Part shown: in pieces, positions 52,901 through 60,325 of the stretch
How the letters are laid out: each line of letters opens with the position of its first letter
How positions within the stretch are numbered: the stretch's first letter is position 1
Assembly: GCA_944332995.1 (NCBI GenBank)
Contig: CALVKR010000005.1
Location: forward strand, 47,671 to 111,670
Origin: an uncultured Clostridia bacterium
GTDB taxonomy: Bacteria > Bacillota > Clostridia > Christensenellales > CAG-917
Length of the DNA: 64,000 nt
Direction: 5' to 3'
Notes under the pieces: generated by a model
What the model was told of the DNA's origin: nothing
The model's database searches: none
Seen by the model: only the letters and a program-made list of their open reading frames with translations
Translations under genes and position numbers: made by a program

Positions 52901-53077
52901 GCGGCTAAAGGTGCGGAGCTCATCTCCGACGGATTCATCAAAGCCTCTCCTGCCAAGGGGAATTGCGACGTTTGCGACTTTAGCGAGATTTGCTCGCAAA
53001 GGGATAAAAATCCGAGAACGTCGAGCGCAGGAAGAAGCGGCGAGATAATAGAAAAAATGGATAGGGTGGTCAAATGA
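50000..53077 (+). CDS. addB: ATP-dependent helicase-nuclease subunit B, Walker A lost
   Basis: AddB pairs with AddA to resect double-strand breaks. The start is the ATG at 50000 (MDLILSNTNYGAIEGVV), giving 1025 residues. The C-terminal nuclease domain has ELRGKIDRVDAYDGYCLIIDYKS, and the iron-sulfur cysteines are seen in YGCPYSYYFAYMLGLK and in CDVCDFSEIC. The N-terminus, where AddB normally has a GRAGSGKT-type Walker A loop, reads SNTNYGAI, so ATP binding is probably lost while the next strand (HIFIVPDRFSM) is kept. Its stop overlaps the addA start by 4 bp. Confidence 0.92.
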   Translation: MDLILSNTNYGAIEGVVERFKSRFDDGEHIFIVPDRFSMSMEKRLLESLNLTSSFNVEVVTFNRLAKKIMGVRADRCLTPEGSVLLLEKVVMEREDNLKYFKNFASRVSFARDLYATLTELRNSAVTADDLYKSSEKMPDGMKDKIRDTAYLLDGYEKALSQNTFDSTTRLNALADEIEHQTLSQSFYVCGFSSFKAPELRIVEILNKAASYLCVGAVSGAGNANARIYPHSLVARLRRFEGVSESRYNFKLGKPFEIISKNLFSYERVKPISADGKVKVKEFYSPFEETGFVAKHIAKAVREGKRYKDFTVAVCDGSYAPIIKSVFGRYGIPYFIDKGYLVSQTVPAKYILSLMKAVIDNYSLDSVLDFMKNPLFKEECFDFENYCLKYSVDFVTRPFKFGEYDEPEKLRQKFEKLAKTIPERGTAQEFSKSMQKLLQNAIDEKKEGLAPSDLFTRLTDGAAKKIYTVLDEAAAIMGDELFDLDEFYRTFSAAIAKLEVSVLPMYSDCVIVGEADSAKFYDTKNLFVTGANEGYLPRLSDGGILLNHRAEDMLSKNGITLLSSAEINNVKAMLSAVDMLISPSDTLTVSYSVKGASEQTLTPANVATELKSYFTDCEDEEPKEDLTDYCTPKNCFFKVMESLSNPSDESRKKLTDAAYSLLSDDQKQKIERLAARQDYLECNTQKIKSTSVSRLEKFYGCPYSYYFAYMLGLKKREETSILSTETGTIIHAVLEAFFGNEKEVKNINSFVEEKFAEIFKDERLKSKLEKSGDNSQIMRLKEECKKIVADLYDLSKRSKFKPIFVEAEFADTRDGFGAIKLGTKYGEVELRGKIDRVDAYDGYCLIIDYKSFKSASLSLSDVYFGKKLQLYIYLSALVGAKNFKPAGAFYLPLFNAYTDGKRYSLKGQALLDKDILFAIDSECSNKDESLLDISFDGNMDVKSTQSKENKVLTSDEFNTVMGYALKVAAKGAELISDGFIKASPAKGNCDVCDFSEICSQRDKNPRTSSAGRSGEIIEKMDRVVK

Positions 53078-56000
53078 AGGAAAAGGAAGAAAAAAAACTT
53101 ACTCCGGAGCAGGAGAACGCCATAACGGTTGAGGGTAACGTGCTGGTATCCGCTTCGGCAGGCAGCGGAAAGACTACCGTGCTTGTGGACAGGATAATGC
53201 ACTTTATAGGCTTGGGCATAGGCATAGACCGTATGCTCGTTTTGGTATACAACAAACAAGCCGCCACCCAGCTGAAAAACAAGATTGCGGAAAAACTTCT
53301 CGAAAAGATTTACGAGGGCAAAAGCGAGTATCAAAAACAGCTTGATTATCTTCCCTTTGCGAGGATAGGCACGCTCGATTCCTTTTGCTTTAACGCCGTG
53401 AGGGAAAATTTTGACTTTTTCCCCATAGCCTCCGATTTCTCTATCGCTTCCGACGACGAGATGCAAAACTATTATACGAGGGCTTTTAAAGCTATGCTTA
53501 AAGATTATTATGCGGCGTTGGACAAAGAGGATTCAAAGGGCGACGGTATCTCGCTTATAGATATGATGGTGGAAATTTTCAGCACCCGTCGTTCGGACGA
53601 AGGTTTGATGAACGTCATCATAAAGCTGTACGAGATAAAGGAAACCATGCCTGACGGCGACGAGTTTTTGAAATCGCTTTCAAACGACTTTAAGGATTTT
53701 AACGACAATAAATATCTGAGCCTGATTTTGGACGAGGTTCAAAAGACTATAAAGGAGCCGCTTGAAAAACTGAAATTAAAAGCCGCTCTATTGGATAAAG
53801 AGACGGATATAAAGCACATTGAAAACGTTACCGGCGTTTGTTATTATGCGGACGAGATATTGAAAGCAAAATCGGCAGACGAGCTTATAGCCGCTCTATC
53901 AAAAGCGGAATTCGACAGGTGGCTGCCGCCGACAAAGGCGCAGGATAAAGTGTTTATCGGCGAGCTGAAAAATCTGAGAGACGAGATAAATGACAAAGTA
54001 AAATATTTTCGTTCAAACCTCGGCACTCGGAAAGAGTCGGAATTTAGCTTTATGCAAAACCGTGCCATTCTTCTCGAGCTCGTCGAAGCCGTGTTCGCTT
54101 TCGAGAAAAAACTAAACGAAATCAAAAGAAAGAATATGAAATTTTCATATTCCGATATAGAACAGATGACGTTGAAACTTACCGACTCGGAAAGGGGTAA
54201 GGCGATAAAAGATTCGCTTTCGCTTGTATACATAGACGAATATCAGGACATCAACCGCTTGCAGGAAACGCTTATCACTCGTCTTGCGCCCGTCGATTCC
54301 TGTTTTATGGTGGGCGACGTCAAACAGAGTATCTACGGCTTCAGGCTTGTCGATTCGGATATATTTATAGACAAGTTTATGCGCTATAAAAGCGGAGAGG
54401 GAAACGCTTTGGAACTTACGGCGAATTTCCGCAGTAAAGACGAGATACTCGAGTTTGTAAACAAGCTGTTTTGCAAGATAATGACGGTGGACACCTCGAA
54501 GATAGATTATGCCTCGGCAATATTTCAGCTGGGGAAGAAAAAAGACCCCAAAGGTGGCAGGGTGGAAATTCACACGTTTTCTAAGCCGCAGAAAACCGCA
54601 AAGGCGGTGGAGGGGCTTTACGATATTACAGAGGACGACGCCGAAGAGGAAGAACTCGACAGCGCCGCAAGCGAAGGCAAATTTATCGCAGACAAGATAA
54701 AGGAATTGCTATCTGGCGGAGAGTTTAAAAACTATAAGGATTTTGCCGTTATAGCAAGGTCGAGGAATGCCAAAACGAGAACCGTTTGTCAAACGCTGAT
54801 ATCCGAGGGAATACCCGTCAGCGGCAAGGATTTTATAGAGTCGGACGATGAGGCGATAAGGGATATCATTCTGCTTTTAAAGGCGATAGACAATCCCAAA
54901 AACGAAATTCCGTTTGCAGGATTTTTGCTTGGCTACTTCGGCGGTTATTCGGAGGAGGAGCTCATAGAGCTTAAACGCTCCTATCCTGCGCCGACGCTCT
55001 ACGATTCCCTTTCGGCGGCTGCCAACGGCGGTAGTTTAAAAGGCAAGGCCAAGGCTACTTTAGATGCGCTCGCGCGATACAGGTCCGAGGCGGCGGTTTC
55101 CACTGTTTCGGAATTTGTAAGGGAACTTATGTTCGGCACAGATTACAACAGCTATTCTTTGGCAAAGGGGGACGGCCTGTATGAAATAGAACGGCTTTTA
55201 TGCTCGGTTGAAAATACCGAGGCAGACCTTTCCGTTTCGAGATTTTTGCAATATTACGGCAGCAGAGAAGAAGAAAAAATCCAGAACGTGCCAAGGGATA
55301 ACATGGTATCGTTTTTGACGGTGCATGCATCTAAAGGACTTGAGTTTCCCGTAGTGTTTGTCGTCAACTGTTCCGAAAAGTTTTCCACCAAGACGGAGTC
55401 GGGCGAATTGCTTATCGAAAAGGACGGCTATATAGGAATTAAAGGTTACGACACGGAGAAGAAGGAAAAGAAAAAGTCGCTCAGCCATTTTGCAACGAAA
55501 ATAAAGATTCGGCGCAGAGAGTTCGCCGAAAATATCAGGCTTTTTTACGTCGCCGCAACAAGGGCCATGAAGTATATGTTCCTGACGGGCGAGGACGGCT
55601 CTTTAAACGACGACAGGTCTTTTATGGCGCTCGTCAATTCCGTATATTCATCAAAGATAATAAGGCATGATTCGGCTTGGACGGCAAAAGGAAAACAGGA
55701 AGTGCGTGCAGAGTTTGACAAGCCGGATAAAAAAACGGTAGAAAGCATAATAAAGGCGCAAAGTTTCGTATATCCCTATGCCGAGGCGACTGCCGTTCCG
55801 CAAAAGCAATCCGTTTCGTCCATTGTCGAAAGCGATTCGGATGCATTTGCCGTAACGCCGTTTGCGGAGGAAAATATGCAAAAGGGAACGGCGTATCACG
55901 CAGTAATGCAAAATATTGACTTTGCCGAAACCGACGTCGAAGGATTTATCCGCTCGCTCGTCAAAGGCGGAATACTGTCCGAAAAGGATGCGGCAAGTGT

Positions 56001-56337
56001 GGATTCAAAGGAAATTGAGGCTTGCCTCAATTCGGACATAATCAAATATGCCGTCGGGAAAAAGTGCGAAAGAGAGCGTCCCTTTACCATGCTTTGCGAA
56101 AGCGGCGGCGAAAAGGTGCTGGTGCAGGGTATCATCGACCTTATGATATACGACAACGGAGAAGTCGTGCTCGTCGATTATAAAAACTCCTCAAAAAGCG
56201 ATAGAGAGCTTATAGAAACTTATTCAAAACAGCTCGAATATTATAAAAAGGCGATAGAGGGAAAGTATAAAGTTAAAGCCTCGGTCATATATTCTTTTCC
56301 GAGAGGAAAAGCGGTTTTGGTTGAGGGTAAGTTTTAA
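53074..56337 (+). CDS. addA: ATP-dependent helicase-nuclease subunit A
   Basis: AddA is the UvrD-type helicase and nuclease subunit. The 1087-residue protein has Walker A SASAGSGKTT (about 26-35), Walker B VYIDEYQDINRLQE, motif III-like VGDVKQSIYGFR, VSFLTVHASKGLEFPVVFV and YVAATRAMK, then the RecB-type nuclease with VQGIIDLMIYDNGEVVLVDYKNSS. Slightly shorter than B. subtilis AddA (about 1230). The start codon overlaps addB. No Chi-like statement can be made from this window. Confidence 0.95.
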   Translation: MKEKEEKKLTPEQENAITVEGNVLVSASAGSGKTTVLVDRIMHFIGLGIGIDRMLVLVYNKQAATQLKNKIAEKLLEKIYEGKSEYQKQLDYLPFARIGTLDSFCFNAVRENFDFFPIASDFSIASDDEMQNYYTRAFKAMLKDYYAALDKEDSKGDGISLIDMMVEIFSTRRSDEGLMNVIIKLYEIKETMPDGDEFLKSLSNDFKDFNDNKYLSLILDEVQKTIKEPLEKLKLKAALLDKETDIKHIENVTGVCYYADEILKAKSADELIAALSKAEFDRWLPPTKAQDKVFIGELKNLRDEINDKVKYFRSNLGTRKESEFSFMQNRAILLELVEAVFAFEKKLNEIKRKNMKFSYSDIEQMTLKLTDSERGKAIKDSLSLVYIDEYQDINRLQETLITRLAPVDSCFMVGDVKQSIYGFRLVDSDIFIDKFMRYKSGEGNALELTANFRSKDEILEFVNKLFCKIMTVDTSKIDYASAIFQLGKKKDPKGGRVEIHTFSKPQKTAKAVEGLYDITEDDAEEEELDSAASEGKFIADKIKELLSGGEFKNYKDFAVIARSRNAKTRTVCQTLISEGIPVSGKDFIESDDEAIRDIILLLKAIDNPKNEIPFAGFLLGYFGGYSEEELIELKRSYPAPTLYDSLSAAANGGSLKGKAKATLDALARYRSEAAVSTVSEFVRELMFGTDYNSYSLAKGDGLYEIERLLCSVENTEADLSVSRFLQYYGSREEEKIQNVPRDNMVSFLTVHASKGLEFPVVFVVNCSEKFSTKTESGELLIEKDGYIGIKGYDTEKKEKKKSLSHFATKIKIRRREFAENIRLFYVAATRAMKYMFLTGEDGSLNDDRSFMALVNSVYSSKIIRHDSAWTAKGKQEVRAEFDKPDKKTVESIIKAQSFVYPYAEATAVPQKQSVSSIVESDSDAFAVTPFAEENMQKGTAYHAVMQNIDFAETDVEGFIRSLVKGGILSEKDAASVDSKEIEACLNSDIIKYAVGKKCERERPFTMLCESGGEKVLVQGIIDLMIYDNGEVVLVDYKNSSKSDRELIETYSKQLEYYKKAIEGKYKVKASVIYSFPRGKAVLVEGKF

Positions 56338-56492
56338 ACGGCGACATCTGCGCTGTGCCGAACGAAAAATTTTTCAGCCCTTCTTTTTTGCTTTTTTAAA
56401 ATAAAAAGGGACATAATAACATAGGAATATTATAAATACGTCGCTAAATTTTCAGCGCAATATGCCAAGGTAAAGAAATTTAAGGCTATCTA

Positions 56493-56520
56493 TTGATTTT
56501 TTTTGCGTGTATGGTATAAT
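56493..56520 (+). promoter_or_regulatory. Sigma-A promoter of the large disordered-protein gene
   Basis: TTGATT (56493-56498), 16-bp spacer, TATAAT (56515-56520) with TGG immediately before. An AGGAG site precedes the ATG at 56561. Confidence 0.7.
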
Positions 56521-56560
56521 TAAGTGTATTTATAATGTTATTTACACTCAGGAGAAAAAG

Positions 56561-58918
56561 ATGGCAGATTTCAACGATGATATTTTTGACAAGGATAAAT
56601 ACGTTGACGGCACCGATTTAGGAGAGAGCGGATATAAACCGCCTTTTACGAAAAAAGCGGATTTGGAATCTCTCGACGAGGCGGAAAAAATTCTCGAGGA
56701 AGAAATAGATATCAATCCCTATTTCACCGAACTCAGTTCTATCGTCATCTCGAAACCGGCACCCGCTTCCTTGCATGAGGACGACGTTGAGGTTTTCGAC
56801 GACGATACCATCGCCGCTCTCAACAACTCACCCGAGGGCAGACGCAGCAACGATAAGCTCCGCAAAGAACAGGAAGAAATCGAAAGAGCCAAAAACGTTA
56901 AAAAAGACAGAGTGTTCAGACATTTAAAAGACGAAGAAGAGGCGGCTAAACAAAAGAAAGAGAAAAAACAAAAACCCGTAGTTGAAAAGCCCTCTAAAAA
57001 AGAAAGGAAAAAAGCTAAAGCCATTTTGGCAATGAGCTCTTACGACAGCCATTTCAGAATGGACGAGAATAAAAAGAAATCCAAAAAAGAACTTAAAGCC
57101 GAAGAAAAGCAAAGGCAGGAAGAAATGAAACGTTCTTTAAAAGAAAACAAACAAAAAACGCAGACCTTTACCGAGTCTCCCGACCGTGCAGAAAAGGACG
57201 AAAAAATCAGGGAAGAAGTGCTCGGTATCGCACCGGTCAGAGCTAAAGCCGAAGACGTCGCAAACGAAACGCAAGAACAGTCCTCGGCAGGTTTTGATTT
57301 TGCGCCCGTATATAAGCCGAAAGATGAGCCTCAAACCGCCTCTTACGACGAACGAGTCCGAGAGGTGGAACAAAACCCCGTCGGCTCGGGAACGGCTATG
57401 GAACTTAACGGCGAAAGTTTAGAGGACCTTGCATATAACAATATGTTTGTGCCTGCCGAGATTGTATACGACGAAATGGGAAATCCCGACGTCGTGCAAA
57501 CTCTCAACGTTGCCGTGTTTGACAGGGGCGGCGAGGGAGTAGCGCTCGGCGAGATAGATATGAACGCCAAAATAGTCCACCGTGACGAAAACGGAGTGCC
57601 TTACGAGGAAGTGGAAGCAAACGAAGATAAGACGGAACAACAGTCTAATGACGAGCCAAGCGTCGAAACGCTTCAGGCACTTTCCGAGGATAAAGACGTT
57701 CAAAACGAAGATGACGTTTTGCCTGTCGAAGAAAGCGCCATCGAAACAGTCGGTGAAGACGCAGCCGTTCACGATGAACAACCCAAACAGGAAGCTGACG
57801 ACGGCGAACCTTTTGTTTCGTTGTCGGACGACGACAGCGTCGATTTTATTCCTCTGTCGGACGAGCCTGTCGAAGAACTCGTTACAACCACGGTAAACGA
57901 AACGGAAGCGGAGCGTTCCGAAGGTGAAAGCGGTAAGACGGCAATCGCTGGGGAGCAGACCTTTAACACCGCACCGTCCGAAAACAGAGTTCAGACCGCA
58001 ACAGAAGAAGCGCAAACCGAACTCGGCGTTGAACGTGTAAGCGAAGAAGAAAAAACGGAAGACGTTTCGGTCGAGCCTGTCGGAGCGGAGGAAACGGTAA
58101 AAGATATTCAACCTCAAACGGCCCACGAGGTTTTGACCGCAACCGAAGAAGTCAAAGATGAAGAAGCGGACGGCGCATCTGCCGGCGAATATGTTGCCGA
58201 CAACGCCGAGCAAACCGTCAGTGCAGTTGAGGGCGGCTCGGATTTGAACCCGACCGCAAAAGAACAGAGAGTCAATTATGCCGAGGCTTTCGCCGTGCAC
58301 TCCGACGAGGGAGCCGAAGCGCACGACGACGTGTTGGCGTCGTTCAGGGACGAGGTGGAAGGCTATAACGATAAGTTTAAAGATATAAACAAAGACACTC
58401 AACAAAACGCTCAACAGACGGCGGATGACGAGAATACGTTAAGCGCCGCCGCAAATCCTGATACTTATGCAGTAGAGCAGGAAGTGGAAAAAGAGAGGGA
58501 TACGTCAAACGTTACCTCGGGCATATCCTCATACGATTATGAACCGATAGAAAAACCGAGCGAGAAAAAGGACGTCAGAGAAATTTATCTCGACGATTCA
58601 AAGCACGTTCCTACCACGAGCGAAGCGAGCGAACATATCGAAAGACTTATCGCTCAGGAAGACGACGGAACGAATTGGGCAAACGTCGGCGACAAGGTTG
58701 ACGAAAACGGCATAGTGCAAGCTCCTACGCTCGCTAAACTTGCAAAGTTGCCTTTGATTATCGACTACTTTATATCGCTTAAGCTCAAGAGGGAAAGTTA
58801 CGTCAAGATAGCAAACTTCCTCACCATGGCGCATAAAAAGTTTGAAAACTCGCCCGAGAATTTGCAATATGTCAATATATGCATCAAAAAGATAATTCCC
58901 TGCCTTATGGTCAAATAG
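56561..58918 (+). CDS. Large acidic, mostly disordered protein, function unknown
   Basis: I start at the ATG at 56561 (MADFNDDIFDKDKYVDG), eight bases after AGGAG, giving 785 residues. No signal peptide or transmembrane segment is visible, so it should be cytoplasmic. Residues about 90-210 are lysine/glutamate-rich and probably helical or coiled coil (QEEIERAKNVKKDRVFRHLK, KKSKKELKAEEKQRQEEMKR). Residues about 220-720 are Glu/Asp/Val/Thr-rich, low-complexity and likely disordered. The last 65 residues (LAKLAKLPLIIDYFISLKLK, then a YVKIANFLTMAHKKFEN segment) look like a small folded helical domain. I recognise no family. The gene follows addAB but has its own promoter and terminator. Confidence 0.75.
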   Translation: MADFNDDIFDKDKYVDGTDLGESGYKPPFTKKADLESLDEAEKILEEEIDINPYFTELSSIVISKPAPASLHEDDVEVFDDDTIAALNNSPEGRRSNDKLRKEQEEIERAKNVKKDRVFRHLKDEEEAAKQKKEKKQKPVVEKPSKKERKKAKAILAMSSYDSHFRMDENKKKSKKELKAEEKQRQEEMKRSLKENKQKTQTFTESPDRAEKDEKIREEVLGIAPVRAKAEDVANETQEQSSAGFDFAPVYKPKDEPQTASYDERVREVEQNPVGSGTAMELNGESLEDLAYNNMFVPAEIVYDEMGNPDVVQTLNVAVFDRGGEGVALGEIDMNAKIVHRDENGVPYEEVEANEDKTEQQSNDEPSVETLQALSEDKDVQNEDDVLPVEESAIETVGEDAAVHDEQPKQEADDGEPFVSLSDDDSVDFIPLSDEPVEELVTTTVNETEAERSEGESGKTAIAGEQTFNTAPSENRVQTATEEAQTELGVERVSEEEKTEDVSVEPVGAEETVKDIQPQTAHEVLTATEEVKDEEADGASAGEYVADNAEQTVSAVEGGSDLNPTAKEQRVNYAEAFAVHSDEGAEAHDDVLASFRDEVEGYNDKFKDINKDTQQNAQQTADDENTLSAAANPDTYAVEQEVEKERDTSNVTSGISSYDYEPIEKPSEKKDVREIYLDDSKHVPTTSEASEHIERLIAQEDDGTNWANVGDKVDENGIVQAPTLAKLAKLPLIIDYFISLKLKRESYVKIANFLTMAHKKFENSPENLQYVNICIKKIIPCLMVK

Positions 58919-58998
58919 GCAAGGAAGCTTATACGGCATTTAGTTTAAAATACGGCATAAAAAATGAGTAGAAGCCGACGTAGAAAATAAGCATAAAG

Positions 58999-59025
58999 AA
59001 ACCGCCTTAGGGCGGTTTGTTTTTA
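58999..59025 (+). terminator. Rho-independent terminator after the disordered-protein gene
   Basis: AAACCGCC (58999-59006), loop TTAG, GGCGGTTT (59011-59018), then GTTTTTA. The stem is identical to that at 22774-22793. Confidence 0.85.
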
Positions 59026-59126
59026 CTCTTTTTTGCTATAAGCAGTTTTGGCTTTTTTATTTGAAAAAATATTGTTGAGTCAAAATTAATTTAAAATGCG
59101 GTATAGAAAATTCGGAAAAATTGGGG

Positions 59127-60089
59127 TCATTTTCGTCTGTTGTTGCGGTTTTTGGTGATGAGGATAATTCCCGTTACGGTGCAAATGGCAAGACAGATTG
59201 CAATCACTATCCAAAAGCCCATAGGTTCTCCTTCCCACGGGACGCCGGTGTTCATACCCCAAAACGCCGCTATCATTGACGGAATAGCGATTAAAATGGT
59301 GATAACGGTGAGCGTTTTCATGACTATGTTGAGGTTGTTGTTGATGATGCTGGCGTATGCGTCCATCGTGCCGGACAAAATGTTGGAATAAATGTTGCTC
59401 ATTTCAAGCGCCTGGTTTGTTTCGACTATGACGTCTTCGAGCAGCTCGTTGTCCTCTTCGTAGAAGTCGGCAAAGCGGGGAAGACGCTCCAAAACCGTTT
59501 TGTTGGAGTGAAGCGAAGTGCTGATATACACCAAGGATTTCTGAAGATTTAAAAGCTCGATGAGCTCTTTATTCTTCATAGATTTTTCAAGCTCCGTCTT
59601 AATACGCTGGCTCGCTTTGTCTATCTGTTTGAGGTATTGCAGGTATTTTGTGGATACACGGTATAAAAACTGAAGCAAAAATCTCGTCTTTTTTTTGACC
59701 GACACGTTTTTGACACGTCCGTATATAAAGTCGTTGACGAGCGTCGTATCGTTAAGACATACCGTGATGATGGTATTTTTAGTCAAAATGAAACCGAAAG
59801 GCAGGGTAGTATAGGTATAGTTGTCGTCGTCCTCCTCGATTGCCGGGATATCGCAGATAATGAGTGCGGTATCTTTTTCCTTTTCCGCACGGGCGGTTTC
59901 CTCCTCGTCGAGGGCGGCTTTTATCATCTCTTCGGGGACAGCACAAGACGAGGCGATAAGCTCTATCTCCTTGTCGGTGGGGTTGGACATATGAACCCAT
60001 TTGTCCGAAAAATCAAACCCTTCTGTAATTTGTTCGGCTGAAATCAGTGAAAGCTGTTTTTCTTTGTCGCTGCAAACAACTTGAATCAT
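59127..60089 (-). CDS. corA: CorA-family magnesium/divalent cation transporter
   Basis: CorA forms a pentameric Mg2+ channel gated by intracellular Mg2+. The 320-residue protein has a large N-terminal cytoplasmic domain, a long stalk helix (about 140-250) and two C-terminal transmembrane helices. The selectivity signature GMN is present in AAFWGMNTGVPWEGEP. An AAGGAGG ribosome binding site precedes the ATG. This site is embedded in a leader with a 12-codon ORF and two alternative hairpins, strongly suggesting translational control by Mg2+ (see leader features). The tail after the second helix is basic (TKNRNNRRK). Confidence 0.94.
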   Translation of the reverse strand: MIQVVCSDKEKQLSLISAEQITEGFDFSDKWVHMSNPTDKEIELIASSCAVPEEMIKAALDEEETARAEKEKDTALIICDIPAIEEDDDNYTYTTLPFGFILTKNTIITVCLNDTTLVNDFIYGRVKNVSVKKKTRFLLQFLYRVSTKYLQYLKQIDKASQRIKTELEKSMKNKELIELLNLQKSLVYISTSLHSNKTVLERLPRFADFYEEDNELLEDVIVETNQALEMSNIYSNILSGTMDAYASIINNNLNIVMKTLTVITILIAIPSMIAAFWGMNTGVPWEGEPMGFWIVIAICLAICTVTGIILITKNRNNRRK

Positions 60090-60097
60090 AAATAGCC

Positions 60098-60129
60098 TCC
60101 TTGGCGTGATAGATAAACACGCTCAAGGA
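60098..60129 (-). promoter_or_regulatory. corA leader hairpin 2: sequesters the ribosome binding site
   Basis: In the transcript, TCCTTG-A-GCGTG (plus 60118-60129) can pair with CACGC-CAAGGA (plus 60098-60108): 11 bp with a single bulged A and a 9-nt loop TTTATCTAT. The 3' arm contains most of the corA Shine-Dalgarno AAGGAGG, so this fold should block corA translation. Confidence 0.7.
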
Positions 60130-60149
60130 AACCTCAAAAAGCGTGTTTA
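60114..60149 (-). promoter_or_regulatory. corA leader hairpin 1: anti-sequester stem overlapping the leader stop codon
   Basis: In the transcript, TAAACACGCT (plus 60140-60149) pairs perfectly with AGCGTGTTTA (plus 60114-60123), 10 bp. Its first three nucleotides are the TAA stop codon of the leader ORF. Its 3' arm shares GCGTG with hairpin 2, so the two stems exclude each other. Confidence 0.72.
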
Positions 60150-60185
60150 ATCGATGTAGATACTGTTATAAGGGTCTGCATCCAT
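60147..60185 (-). CDS. 12-residue leader peptide upstream of corA (putative Mg2+ sensor)
   Basis: The ORF reads MDADPYNSIYID followed by TAA. A GAGGTG ribosome binding site (plus 60195-60200, complement) lies 9 nt before the ATG. The acidic-proline opening (D-A-D-P) resembles E. coli MgtL (E-P-D-P near its start), whose nascent chain destabilises ribosomes at low Mg2+. The stop codon falls at the base of leader hairpin 1. A ribosome finishing the peptide would cover the 5' arm and favour hairpin 2 (corA off). Early drop-off would leave hairpin 1 free to form (corA on). The role is inferred; the ORF, site and stems are seen directly. Confidence 0.68.
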   Translation of the reverse strand: MDADPYNSIYID

Positions 60186-60217
60186 AAGTTTTAACACCTC
60201 TAAAATTTTTCATATTT

Positions 60218-60246
60218 ATAATATCAAAATATTTTTATTTTGGCAA
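60218..60246 (-). promoter_or_regulatory. Promoter of the corA leader transcript
   Basis: On the minus strand TTGCCA (60241-60246), 17-bp spacer, TATTAT (60218-60223). The transcript would start near 60211, leaving a leader of about 120 nt before corA. Confidence 0.6.
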
Positions 60247-60325
60247 TAATTTTGTTGCAAAACAAGTAGTTTTTTGTTAAAATCATTTTAGTCAAAATTG
60301 AAGATTTTTAGGAGGACTTCTTTTT

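Noticed and set aside
60090..60240. An M-box (ykoK) or other metabolite riboswitch before corA
   Set aside because: The leader is only about 120 nt and lacks M-box conserved segments; a translated leader with two alternative stems explains it better.
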